In this document: piece by piece, positions 43,654-51,346 of the stretch
How positions within the stretch are numbered: the stretch's first letter is position 1
Layout of the letters: each line of letters begins with the position of its first letter
Assembly (NCBI RefSeq): GCF_025499605.1
Contig: NZ_JAFMVC010000002.1
Span: 124,001 to 188,000 of the forward strand
Length of the DNA: 64,000 nucleotides
Reading direction: 5' to 3'
From: Carboxylicivirga litoralis
GTDB taxonomy: Bacteria; Bacteroidota; Bacteroidia; Bacteroidales; Marinilabiliaceae
The notes under the pieces: generated by a model
Seen by the model: the letters and a program-made list of their open reading frames with translations, nothing else
Told to the model about the DNA's origin: nothing
Database searches by the model: none
Made by a program: the position numbers and the translations under genes

Positions 43654-44589
43654 TTATTTTTCGGGTTTTGACAGGTTACTTTGCTCGACAACTTTGATAA
43701 AGATGTCATTCATGGTTGGCAGTACTTCATGCAAACCAATTATTTGAACATCGTTAATGATGTTGCCAATCAATTGGTTGACAGTAGCATCATTCAGCAT
43801 TTTGACAAAAGCCGTCTGGTGTCCGTTGACAGCTTGAATATCTTCCACTGAAAAGTCATTCGAAAGCTTGTCTTTGATAAGCTTGTCGTCTCCTGAAAAA
43901 TCCAGTTTTATCAGGTTGTCTTTATAGCTTTGTCTGATTTCGTCAATCTGCCCGGTTAAAATGGTTTTCGATTTATTGATGAGCGTAATGTGGTCGCACA
44001 ATTCTTCAACCGAGCCCATGTTATGAGTCGAAAACAAAATAGTTGCGCCGTTCTCCTTCAGCTTTAAAATTTCTTGCTTTAACAAGTTGGCATTAATCGG
44101 GTCGAAGCCACTGAATGGTTCATCAAAAATAAGCAGCTTGGGTTCGTGCAAAACAGTAACAACAAATTGTATTTTTTGCTGCATCCCTTTTGATAGTTCT
44201 TCTACCTTTTTATCCCACCAGGGTTGGATTTCAAACTTTTCGAACCAGAATTTAAGTTTTTGTATAGCATCGTGACGCGACAAGCCTTTCATACGTGCCA
44301 GATAAACAGCTTGTTCGCCCACCTTCATCTTTTTGTACAAACCGCGTTCTTCAGGTAAGTAACCAATGCGATGGACATCTTCTGATTTTAACGGGTGCCC
44401 GTTGAAAATTATTTCGCCTGAATCAGGGCCGGTAATCTGATTGATAATACGGATTAGTGTGGTTTTGCCAGCACCATTTGGCCCAAGCAGGCCATAAATG
44501 CTGTTTTCGGGTACTTGTAAGTTGACCTCATTTAGTGCAAGATGGTTGGCATACTTTTTTACCACTTGCTTTGCTTCCAGAAACATCAT
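43654..44589 (-). CDS. ABC transporter ATP-binding protein, NatA-like
   Basis: 311 residues with Walker A GLLGPNGAGKTT (34-45), the signature LSKGMQQKIQ (near 133), Walker B LLIFDEPFSGFDP and the His-loop FSTHNMG. The C-terminal 80 residues (KLDFSGDDKLI, AFVKMLNDATVNQLIG) are the usual NatA-type extension. Two ATG codons start it in tandem. It pairs with the permease 6 bp downstream. Confidence 0.95.
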   Translation of the reverse strand: MMFLEAKQVVKKYANHLALNEVNLQVPENSIYGLLGPNGAGKTTLIRIINQITGPDSGEIIFNGHPLKSEDVHRIGYLPEERGLYKKMKVGEQAVYLARMKGLSRHDAIQKLKFWFEKFEIQPWWDKKVEELSKGMQQKIQFVVTVLHEPKLLIFDEPFSGFDPINANLLKQEILKLKENGATILFSTHNMGSVEELCDHITLINKSKTILTGQIDEIRQSYKDNLIKLDFSGDDKLIKDKLSNDFSVEDIQAVNGHQTAFVKMLNDATVNQLIGNIINDVQIIGLHEVLPTMNDIFIKVVEQSNLSKPEK

Positions 44590-44662
44590 AGGTTAGTAGT
44601 TGTAATTTATTGAGCAGTGAAGATAAGGTTTTTAAACTTACAATAAAATACAACGGTGTTCA

Positions 44663-45109
44663 TTAAAACCAGGATGTTCCCAGTTGCTCTCTGAATGGCC
44701 AGGGGATTGAAGCTATTACAATAATGAATGCGATCAGGTTATTCCAAAATATTCGTTTGTGCGTTTTGTAATTGCTGTATGACTTAGATTTAGAGGCATT
44801 ATGAATGATTAGGGCTGTAGCCAATAGCATCATTAACGGATGCTCAAGTGTAAAGAAACGTAATAGCGTACTTTTAAACATCTCCGGATCGAATAAAACT
44901 TTACTGCTAATTGTGTACAATACTGCGCCAATCATGAGTTGAGCCAGAAAGAATCCTGCATTTAACTTAACTAGCACATGGTGGCTTCCAGCATATTTCC
45001 TTTGACGAATCCATCCATAAAAACTTTGGAGGATAACACATAGTAAAAGAATAAGTGTCAAATATCTGATGCCACTATGGGCATGTAATAATCCGTTATA
45101 CATTGGCAT
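44663..45109 (-). CDS. Small four-helix membrane protein, possibly heme-binding
   Basis: About 148 residues with four membrane segments (LTLILLLCVILQSFYGW, AGFFLAQLMIGAVLY, PLMMLLATALIIHNA, LIAFIIVIASIPWPF). Paired histidines LLHAHSG near the start and LEHP.../IIHN later resemble small cytochrome-b-like proteins of Bacteroidota, but no heme site is proven. The start could be the ATG at 45109 or at 45103 (MYNGLLHAHSG); the GTG at 45130 is less likely. Confidence 0.6.
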   Translation of the reverse strand: MPMYNGLLHAHSGIRYLTLILLLCVILQSFYGWIRQRKYAGSHHVLVKLNAGFFLAQLMIGAVLYTISSKVLFDPEMFKSTLLRFFTLEHPLMMLLATALIIHNASKSKSYSNYKTHKRIFWNNLIAFIIVIASIPWPFREQLGTSWF

Positions 45110-45193
45110 TGTGTTTAAGAATATTAACACAGATTAGAAATAAAATGTTCCTTGGGGATAAAAAATAATTTTGAGATTCGATAAATAATCTTT

Positions 45194-45214
45194 TACTTTG
45201 AAATGCAAAGTACT
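45194..45214. promoter_or_regulatory. Operator 1 of the wHTH/CreD unit
   Basis: TACTTTG-AAATG-CAAAGTA (45194-45212) is a perfect 7-bp inverted repeat with a 5-bp centre. The 20-mer at 45195-45214 recurs at 46166-46185 with one difference. It overlaps TTACTTTG, a near-consensus -7 element, and ends 6 nt before the start codon of the membrane-protein gene, so binding there would block transcription. Confidence 0.65.
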
Positions 45215-45219
45215 ATGAC

Positions 45220-45855
45220 ATGAAAGATAAAACAGATACATTACAAGACATAAAAGTCATCAGGCAGATGATGGAACAATCATCTAAGTTTCTTTCATTA
45301 AGTGGATTGTCTGGTGTTGCGGCAGGGGTTATTGCATTAATCGGTGTCGCTTTTGCCTATTTCGTTATTCTTAATCAAGGTACAAATATCTATGACGAAT
45401 ACATGCAGGGTTTAAAGTCGACCAATACCTTGCAAGTGAGAATGGGGATGTTGGGCACCGCTGTTGTTGTGTTTATTTCTGCAGTTACCTCGGCGTGGTA
45501 CTTAAGCTGGAGGAAAGCCAAACGTTCAAATGCTAAATTCTGGACTCCGGCTGCACGTTTAGTAGCAGGAAATCTTATTCTCATACTGACAATTGGTGGA
45601 GTTTTTAGTTTAATATTAGTTTATCACGAGAATATAAGGCTTGTAGCGTCTGTCATGTTAATTTTCTATGGCTTGGCCTTATTAATGGCATCGCGATACA
45701 CGCAGCGTGACATTAAATTTCTCGCATATACAGAGATAGGCTTAGGTTTACTGGCCGGAATATTTCTTAATTATGGGCTGATTTTTTGGTCATTGGGCTT
45801 TGGGGTATTTCATATTGTGTATGGAATAAGTATGTATATAAAGTACGATAAATGA
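45220..45855 (+). CDS. Multi-pass membrane protein of unknown function
   Basis: 211 residues with about six membrane segments (SGVAAGVIALIGVAFAYFVIL, MGMLGTAVVVFISAVTSAWYL, LVAGNLILILTIGGVFSLILV, SVMLIFYGLALLMASR, IGLGLLAGIFLNYGLIFWSL). It overlaps the winged-helix regulator gene by 4 bp (ATGA) and precedes creD, an arrangement that fits a membrane sensor/regulator pair. Function unknown. Confidence 0.8.
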   Translation: MKDKTDTLQDIKVIRQMMEQSSKFLSLSGLSGVAAGVIALIGVAFAYFVILNQGTNIYDEYMQGLKSTNTLQVRMGMLGTAVVVFISAVTSAWYLSWRKAKRSNAKFWTPAARLVAGNLILILTIGGVFSLILVYHENIRLVASVMLIFYGLALLMASRYTQRDIKFLAYTEIGLGLLAGIFLNYGLIFWSLGFGVFHIVYGISMYIKYDK

Positions 45856-46148
45856 AAGCCATTATAGAAGGACTCAATAAGAATTTTGAAAACCGGGTAC
45901 GCCTGGGTATTATGTCGGCTTTAATGGTTAATGAGCGATTGGAATTCAATGCCCTGAAAGAACTATTAGGTGTTACCGATGGCAATCTGGCCAGTCATTT
46001 AAAAGCACTGGAGAAGCATGAACTAATTAATGTCAGTAAGCAGTTTGTGGGGCGTAAGCCGAATACTACTTACGGTGCAACTGACTTTGGTAGAGAAAGT
46101 TTTAAAAAGCACCTGGCGGCTTTAGAAGAACTATTGGGAGGGATTTAA
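45852..46148 (+). CDS. Winged-helix transcriptional regulator
   Basis: 98 residues with a winged HTH of MarR/ArsR-like type: LEFNALKELLGVTDGNLASHLKALEKHELINV (about 29-60) and a wing FVGRKPNTTYGATDFG. With a DNA-binding domain and little else, it may sense through the adjacent membrane protein. Two copies of a 20-bp palindrome, before this operon and before creD, are obvious candidates for its binding sites. Confidence 0.88.
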   Translation: MKAIIEGLNKNFENRVRLGIMSALMVNERLEFNALKELLGVTDGNLASHLKALEKHELINVSKQFVGRKPNTTYGATDFGRESFKKHLAALEELLGGI

Positions 46149-46164
46149 ATTTTTTTTATTTATA

Positions 46165-46185
46165 AACTTTGAAATACAAAGTACT
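46165..46185. promoter_or_regulatory. Operator 2, upstream of creD
   Basis: ACTTTG-AAATA-CAAAGT at 46166-46182, followed by ACT, is the same 20-mer as at 45195-45214 with a single change (G to A in the centre). It lies 20 nt before the creD start codon and overlaps AAACTTTG, a near-consensus -7 element. Confidence 0.65.
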
Positions 46186-46203
46186 TTTAAAAAATGACAA
46201 ATT

Positions 46204-47532
46204 ATGGAATTAATTACAAAACAAAAAAATGAAGAAAACTGGTATCAGACATTAACATTTAAAGTAGTGATGATTGGCATATTGGTTTTGCTTTTGCTAA
46301 TTCCATTAGGAATGGTAAAGTCGGTTATTCGGGAGCGTCAGGCGACAGAGGCTGAGGTTGAACGTGAGCTTTTTGAGAAATGGGGTGGTGAGCAGGTAGT
46401 GACCGGCCCCGTTTTGCATGTGCCTACTTTCTACTATGTAAAAGAAGATGACGAACTGAAGAAGCATAAGCGATGGTTGCACGTTATGCCCGAGGATTTG
46501 ATGATTAATGGAGCTGTTGAGCCGGAGGTTCGTTACCGGGGGATTTACAAAAAAGTGCTTTACAATTCTGATTTTGTGATAAGTGGTGAGTTTAAGAAGC
46601 TGGATGAGATAGAGGTGGTTGCCGATGAAATAGATTGGAATAATGCATATGTTACAGTAGGTATCAGCGATAACCGTGGAATAAAAGGCGAGCTCCTGTT
46701 TGACTGGAATGGCAATGAGGCTGAACCAGAAGCAGGTATGGTGATTCAGGATTTAAATAGTTCTGGTGTGTCAATAAAAGTTGCTATTGCTGAAGAACAG
46801 TTAAGTGAAAAATTACCGTTTGAAGCCACATTCAGACTGAGTGGTGCGAAAGGATTGTGGTTTAATCCGGTTGGAAAAACAACAAAGGTGCAAATCAATT
46901 CTTCATGGAATAATCCGAGTTTTGTTGGCGATTTTTCTCCGATTGATCCAATAGTTAACGAGGAAGGTTTTGAAGCTAATTGGACCGTCACACACCTTAA
47001 TCGCAATTTTCCACAATACTGGCTGGGACGCGGTTACCAAATTGATACGCATCAGTTGGGTGTGAACCTCTATGATCCTGTAAATCATTATCAAAAATCT
47101 TTACGTTCGGCAAAATATGGAATTCTTATTATCAGTCTTACATTATTGGTATTTCTTTTTATTGAATTGGTTAAGAAAAAGGAAGTGCAAATTATTCAAT
47201 ATCTGTTGGTGGGGCTGGCTTTGGTTTTGTTTTTTTCAATCCTCACGGCATTAAGCGAACACATTGGCTTTACCTGGGCATACCTGGTGGCCTCATTGGC
47301 AATTATTGCCATGGTAACATCTTATTCATATGGTATGATAAAAGACCGCCAACAAGCCTTCTGGATTTTCATAATGCTCAGTATACTTTATGCTTTCTTG
47401 TTTGTGTTGCTTCAACTTAATGACTTTGCATTTTTAGCAGGAAATATCGGCCTATTATTGGCTCTTGGTGCAATAATGAAAGCTTCGTTGAAGATTAAAA
47501 CCAGTCAATCAAAGATTAAGACATCAGTATAG
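46204..47532 (+). CDS. creD: Inner-membrane protein CreD
   Basis: 442 residues: an N-terminal membrane segment (about 20-42), a large beta-rich extracytoplasmic domain (VVTGPVLHVPTFYY, RYRGIYKKVLYNSDFVISGEF, NWTVTHLNRNFPQYWLGRG), and about six C-terminal membrane segments. The RGIYKVLYNSDF-like and QYWLGRGY wording is characteristic of CreD, an envelope-integrity protein linked to colicin E2 tolerance and beta-lactam response in proteobacteria. Here it follows a small regulator operon and carries its own copy of the operator. Confidence 0.9.
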   Translation: MELITKQKNEENWYQTLTFKVVMIGILVLLLLIPLGMVKSVIRERQATEAEVERELFEKWGGEQVVTGPVLHVPTFYYVKEDDELKKHKRWLHVMPEDLMINGAVEPEVRYRGIYKKVLYNSDFVISGEFKKLDEIEVVADEIDWNNAYVTVGISDNRGIKGELLFDWNGNEAEPEAGMVIQDLNSSGVSIKVAIAEEQLSEKLPFEATFRLSGAKGLWFNPVGKTTKVQINSSWNNPSFVGDFSPIDPIVNEEGFEANWTVTHLNRNFPQYWLGRGYQIDTHQLGVNLYDPVNHYQKSLRSAKYGILIISLTLLVFLFIELVKKKEVQIIQYLLVGLALVLFFSILTALSEHIGFTWAYLVASLAIIAMVTSYSYGMIKDRQQAFWIFIMLSILYAFLFVLLQLNDFAFLAGNIGLLLALGAIMKASLKIKTSQSKIKTSV

Positions 47533-47553
47533 TAATGCAAATGTGTTATTGTT

Positions 47554-48027
47554 ATGTATGAGATGATTGCAGTATTGGTTGTAGTGTTGATAATCATTGC
47601 TATTCCACTATATTTTCTAATAAAATGGATGATGGTTCGCATGAAAGTGGAACGGTCAACGGGTTATACTATTTTAGCTGGTGTTTCGGCAGCTGTTTTA
47701 AGTCCTGTGATTCTTGGCGGGATAATCGTGGCCATTATAGTGTCAATTTCCTATTATCCTGATAATACTTTTAGTCGTCAGAAGTGGATGGAGAATAAAG
47801 AGGAGCGATACAAATTATCAAGCGACATTATTGATAGTGAAATACTGATTGGTAAAACAGAAAAAGAAGTTGTTCAACTTTTGGGCGACGATTATTACCA
47901 GATAAAAGGGAATGAAATTTATTATGATCTTGGCTTTGTGCCCGGCCTGTTTAGTGTTGGTCCTGATGTACTGGAGATCGTTTTTGAAAAAGGGCAAGTA
48001 GTGCGTGTTGAACAGCGAGGAACTTAA
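47554..48027 (+). CDS. Membrane protein with BamE-like C-terminal part
   Basis: 157 residues with two N-terminal membrane segments (about 5-25 and 40-68). The C-terminal 70 residues contain ILIGKTEKEVVQLLGDDYY and VLEIVFEKGQVVRVEQRG, which resembles the G-x-T-x(2)-E-V-x(2)-L-G pattern of BamE/SmpA-like domains. It follows creD by 21 bp and may be part of that transcript. Confidence 0.65.
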   Translation: MYEMIAVLVVVLIIIAIPLYFLIKWMMVRMKVERSTGYTILAGVSAAVLSPVILGGIIVAIIVSISYYPDNTFSRQKWMENKEERYKLSSDIIDSEILIGKTEKEVVQLLGDDYYQIKGNEIYYDLGFVPGLFSVGPDVLEIVFEKGQVVRVEQRGT

Positions 48028-48044
48028 CTATACACACCTAATAC

Positions 48045-48090
48045 TCATCGCTCAACTAATTTGGTTGAGCTTATAATAGTTGAGCGATGA
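48045..48090. repeat. 14-bp perfect inverted repeat between convergent genes
   Basis: TCATCGCTCAACTA (48045-48058) and TAGTTGAGCGATGA (48077-48090) are perfect inverted arms around an 18-nt loop. The loop contains GGTTGAGC, so GCTCAAC can pair alternatively with it. No T-run follows on either strand. It separates the BamE-like gene from the convergent CHAD gene. Confidence 0.7.
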
Positions 48091-48105
48091 ATAGTTAGGT
48101 AAGTT

Positions 48106-49011
48106 TTACTCTCTGCTAATGAGCCAATATGAAGTGATGCGCTTAACAAAGCATTTGGCATCTTCGGTGAAAAGCTTGCCCAGCAACGGCCATAGTTCTC
48201 GATGGATATGCTCGCGTTCGCTTCTGAATGAATCGATAAGGCTGTTTTTGTTTTCTCTCGAAATAACATCCTCTGATAGGCTATCAATTAGCGTAACGGA
48301 TTCTGCAATATTATGGTCGTCGCCCAATAAGTCAGAAGCTTCCTTAAGTGAGGTTGAGTAGTTTTTGAAGAACTCAGGCCAAACCTCCTGAATGAGAATC
48401 ATCTGGTTCAATAAATATTTCACGCGCTTGCGCAGTTCATGAAGCGGATGATCATCGAGTTTTAGTTGTGATTCAGAAATTTTATTCAAACATTGGCTAT
48501 AGGTATTAGTGGTGCCTTGGCGTATAGTGTGTGGTCCCAGATAATCAAAAGAGAATTCATTTAGCTCACTTGTCGAAATATCCATTTGTTCCCTGATTGT
48601 TTCCAGGGTTTGATTATCAACTAGTCGTTTTAATTCTGCTTCTTTTTTGCTATTCAGGTGGTTGATGAGATTGATAAAGTTCTCCTCAGGAATGCGTAAT
48701 TCTTCCGCTTCAAAGTTTTCTGCTAAATACGTGATGATAACATGGTAGTCGCGCAGTTGCGAGAGTTGACGTCCTAAATCCCTGAAACGCATGTTTTCGC
48801 TTTGATACAATTCTTCACCAATATCCCACCTGACTAAACGAAGTATGGCGCGAATGCGTTTTATCGCTTTTCTTATTTCGTGAACAGAAGTATCTATGTC
48901 GTTGGGGATGGTTGTATGGTATCTGATAAACGCATATTGCTCTTTAAGAACCCTGGTTATCCCTTCTTGTAATTCTTCCTGGTTATCAATCGCAAATCTG
49001 TACATAAGCAT
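48106..49011 (-). CDS. CHAD domain protein
   Basis: 301 residues covering one CHAD domain with its usual two-fold helical layout. The basic, histidine-containing motifs are visible: VHEIRKAIKRIRAILRLVRW (about 43-62), RQLSQLRDYHVII and PLHELRKRVKYLLNQ. CHAD proteins bind polyphosphate and often accompany polyphosphate enzymes; ppx is 6 kb away on the same strand but not adjacent. The start is the first of two ATG codons two residues apart. Confidence 0.9.
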   Translation of the reverse strand: MLMYRFAIDNQEELQEGITRVLKEQYAFIRYHTTIPNDIDTSVHEIRKAIKRIRAILRLVRWDIGEELYQSENMRFRDLGRQLSQLRDYHVIITYLAENFEAEELRIPEENFINLINHLNSKKEAELKRLVDNQTLETIREQMDISTSELNEFSFDYLGPHTIRQGTTNTYSQCLNKISESQLKLDDHPLHELRKRVKYLLNQMILIQEVWPEFFKNYSTSLKEASDLLGDDHNIAESVTLIDSLSEDVISRENKNSLIDSFRSEREHIHRELWPLLGKLFTEDAKCFVKRITSYWLISRE

Positions 49012-49141
49012 GTGTTTTGATACTTCAAACTACGTATTAAATATTTGAAGATCAAGCCGATTTTTATGCCCTGCTATTTTTTCATAAATTATGCCATGTA
49101 ATTGACCGGCAAGAATGTTGGTATTGATAATAGATTAGTGG

Positions 49142-50188
49142 ATGATGAGTAAAAAATGGATGATAATGTTTCTGTTTAGTTTCCTGTTTTCGGGCAATAA
49201 TTTGTCGGCACAGGAGGTAGGAGACTCGTTGTATCCATCGTTTTTTGCAGATGATGAGTTGTTAAAAATCAGTTTGTATTTTGATATTACCACACATATT
49301 CGAAAAAAGAGTGAAGCGTATTGTGATGGCCAGGTTGTTATCTATGACTCACCAGCCGATTCAACTGTTTTTGATGTCAGGTGCAGAGCCCGCGGTAATA
49401 ATCGCAAAGACATCTGTTTCTTTCCTCCTGTGATGTTGAATTTTAAGCCCGACAGCTTATTTACCACCGAAGGGTATCTGGCTAAATTGAAACTGGTTAC
49501 TCATTGTGTTAATTCGAAAATGTATGAAGAATACATGCTCAAAGAATATTTGATATACAAGCTTTGGGAATTGGTAAGTCCTTATGCACTTCGTACCCGA
49601 TTGCTTGAAATTAATTATTATGACATTGGCGAGCGAGACAAGAGCTATCATTGTAAAGGGTTCTTTATTGAACCGTTGTATATGATGACACAAAGGACAA
49701 AAACTGTTGAAATTGAAGGAGAGTATTTTCACGATGCTGTTATTAATGCTTTGGATGCCGACAGGGTGGCTTTCTTCAGTTATATGATAGGTAATACCGA
49801 TTGGCGGATAAAGAGTAGTCATAATGTGAAATTTATTAAGCCGGCCGATGAAAGCAGAGAGGAGATAACCGCTATTCCATACGATTTCGACCATGCTGGT
49901 TTGGTGAATGCTTCGTATGCTAATCCTTCTGAGTGGTCGTCTGCCAAGACGGTGACAGAACGCGATTATACCGGTCGTTGTCGCGATTACGATGATAATT
50001 ACTATTTGCTTATAGAGGAGTTTATGGCCATCGAAGAAGATGTTTATGAAACAATCATGAACTTTGAGCACCTTGATATTAGGAAAAGAAAAGCAATCTA
50101 TAGATATATTGTTGCATTTTATAAGGAACTTAAAAAGCCGGAAGCCTTTATTCGGAATATCCGTAACTCCTGTATGGACAGGTACTAA
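49142..50188 (+). CDS. Secreted CotH-like protein
   Basis: 348 residues with a signal peptide (hydrophobic 7-20, NLSAQE). The wording FFSYMIGNTDWRIKSSHNVKFI (about 220-241) and ITAIPYDFDHAGLVNASYA (about 252-270) resembles the catalytic core of CotH/HipA-type secreted kinases, where an N-T-D-W loop and a D-F-D/DFDH motif hold ATP and metal. The N-terminal half is beta-rich with a FFPPVMLNF segment. I call it CotH-like, not CotH, because the resemblance is limited to these motifs. It starts at one of two tandem ATG codons and ends 30 bp before the epimerase-like gene. Confidence 0.6.
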   Translation: MMSKKWMIMFLFSFLFSGNNLSAQEVGDSLYPSFFADDELLKISLYFDITTHIRKKSEAYCDGQVVIYDSPADSTVFDVRCRARGNNRKDICFFPPVMLNFKPDSLFTTEGYLAKLKLVTHCVNSKMYEEYMLKEYLIYKLWELVSPYALRTRLLEINYYDIGERDKSYHCKGFFIEPLYMMTQRTKTVEIEGEYFHDAVINALDADRVAFFSYMIGNTDWRIKSSHNVKFIKPADESREEITAIPYDFDHAGLVNASYANPSEWSSAKTVTERDYTGRCRDYDDNYYLLIEEFMAIEEDVYETIMNFEHLDIRKRKAIYRYIVAFYKELKKPEAFIRNIRNSCMDRY

Positions 50189-50218
50189 ACAAATTATATT
50201 GTGACAGGTTTTGATAAT

Positions 50219-51034
50219 ATGGGTAAAGCAATAAGTGTTTTAGGTTGTGGCTGGCTGGGATTTCCACTGGCAGAGTATTTAATAGATAATGGTTGGAGTG
50301 TTAAGGGATCAACAACATCGGTGGAGAAATTAGCTAAGCTGGACGCTGCTGGGATTAAGCCATTTTTGTTAGATATATCTAAGTCCGAAACGCTGGATGC
50401 TCACTTTTTTAACTCAGATTTTTTAGTGGTTAATATTCCTCCTTCAAGCTTATTTCGTGATGTAGAAACCTATTGGCCCCTGATAAAGACCATCGAAGAA
50501 AGTGAATTGACAAAAGTTATTTTTATCAGTTCAACATCAGTATATCCTTCCCACAACCAGATTGCTTATGAAGACGATACAGAAATAATTAAAGACGGGG
50601 AAAATGCTCTTCTGGATATTGAACGTGCTTTTCAATCGGCTGACTTCGATACAACGGTCATTCGTTTTGGGGGGCTTGTTGGAGGAGTGCGTTATCCGGG
50701 ACGATTCTTTGCTGCCGGTAAAGAGCTGCCGGGCGCTAACCAGCCCGTTAATTTAATTCATTTGGATGATTGCATTCAAATAATTGAGCGAGTGTTAGAT
50801 AAGGATTATTTAGGTCAGGTGTTTAATGGTGTGGCCGATTCACATCCTTCTCGTATGGAGTTTTATTCGCTTGCAGCTACTTTAAATGGACAACAACTGC
50901 TAAATTTTAATAACGAAAATGAAGCCTATAAAATCATCTCCAATAAAAAAACAAAACGTCTTTTAGATATTTCGTTCAAGCACCCAGATTTATTGGAAAT
51001 GCTCAAGGATGATTCGCTTTGGAATCGCACATGA
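50219..51034 (+). CDS. NAD(P)-binding epimerase-like protein
   Basis: 271 residues from the ATG at 50219 (a GTG six codons upstream also opens the frame). The Rossmann fold starts with SVLGCGWLGFPLAEYL (about 5-20, G-x-G-x-x-G) and shows VNIPPSS, FISSTSVYP and VIRFGGLVGG, typical of extended short-chain dehydrogenase/NAD-dependent epimerases of the YeeZ type. No convincing Y-x(3)-K triad is seen, so it may be non-catalytic or use a different site. It lies between the CotH-like gene and the S-box-controlled aspartate kinase. Confidence 0.8.
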   Translation: MGKAISVLGCGWLGFPLAEYLIDNGWSVKGSTTSVEKLAKLDAAGIKPFLLDISKSETLDAHFFNSDFLVVNIPPSSLFRDVETYWPLIKTIEESELTKVIFISSTSVYPSHNQIAYEDDTEIIKDGENALLDIERAFQSADFDTTVIRFGGLVGGVRYPGRFFAAGKELPGANQPVNLIHLDDCIQIIERVLDKDYLGQVFNGVADSHPSRMEFYSLAATLNGQQLLNFNNENEAYKIISNKKTKRLLDISFKHPDLLEMLKDDSLWNRT

Positions 51035-51048
51035 ATTTTTACATTCAC

Positions 51049-51079
51049 TTGGTAGTTATTCTACAAACCACTATGTTTG
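51049..51079 (+). promoter_or_regulatory. Promoter of the S-box / aspartate kinase unit
   Basis: TTG (51049-51051) and TATGTTTG (51072-51079) are spaced 20 nt, an exact Bacteroidota consensus. The start is expected near 51086, some 25 nt before the S-box aptamer. Confidence 0.75.
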
Positions 51080-51110
51080 CAGCATTCTGTACAACTCGTG
51101 CAGATGTTTG

Positions 51111-51208
51111 AGTTTATTAAGAAGAGGGGAGAGACAGGCTCTGCGAACCTCTGGCAACCACCAATTGGCAGGTGCCAAAACCTGATTCCTGCGGGAAGAT
51201 GATGAATT
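51111..51208 (+). promoter_or_regulatory. SAM-I (S-box) riboswitch aptamer
   Basis: S-adenosylmethionine-sensing leader with S-box features: P1 formed by TTTATTA (51113-51119) and TGATGAA (51200-51206); P2 by AGAGG (51123-51127) and CCTCT (51148-51152) with an inner AGAG/CTCT hairpin; then GGCAACC, a P3 (GGCAACCACC...GGTGCC), and P4 GCAGG/CCTGC enclosing GGTGCCAAAACCTG, ending GAAGATGATGAA. It lies between a good promoter and the aspartate kinase gene. SAM-I control of aspartate kinase is sensible because the enzyme starts methionine synthesis. The expression platform may involve the palindrome at 51246-51261. Confidence 0.85.
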
Positions 51209-51221
51209 TAAACAATTAATT

Positions 51222-51263
51222 ATGAAGCAAGATTATTACTTTCGAATGCCCGGCCGGGCATAA
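51222..51263 (+). CDS. 13-residue leader ORF on a perfect palindrome
   Basis: ATG (51222) AAG CAA GAT TAT TAC TTT CGA ATG CCC GGC CGG GCA TAA encodes MKQDYYFRMPGRA. The codons ATG CCC GGC CGG GCA T form the perfect 16-bp palindrome ATGCCCGGCCGGGCAT (51246-51261). It lies 14 nt after the aptamer and 83 nt before the kinase start. It could be a translated leader peptide that interacts with the S-box switch, or a chance frame over a hairpin. Confidence 0.45.
   Translation: MKQDYYFRMPGRA
51246..51261. promoter_or_regulatory. Palindrome ATGCCCGGCCGGGCAT
   Basis: A perfect 16-bp palindrome, GC-rich in an AT-rich leader. As RNA it can form a compact hairpin, followed by AATTTCTTT, between the S-box aptamer and the kinase; it may be part of the expression platform. 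Confidence 0.55.
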
Positions 51264-51346
51264 TTTCTTTACCACAATATTTCTGATTTTCAGTCAGCGC
51301 GTTTTACAATTTATTAACGGCAGTATGCCATTATATTACATCATTA

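Noticed and set aside
49457-50071. 204-codon minus-strand frame
   Set aside because: Lies wholly within the CotH-like gene, in antisense, with no signal or domain.
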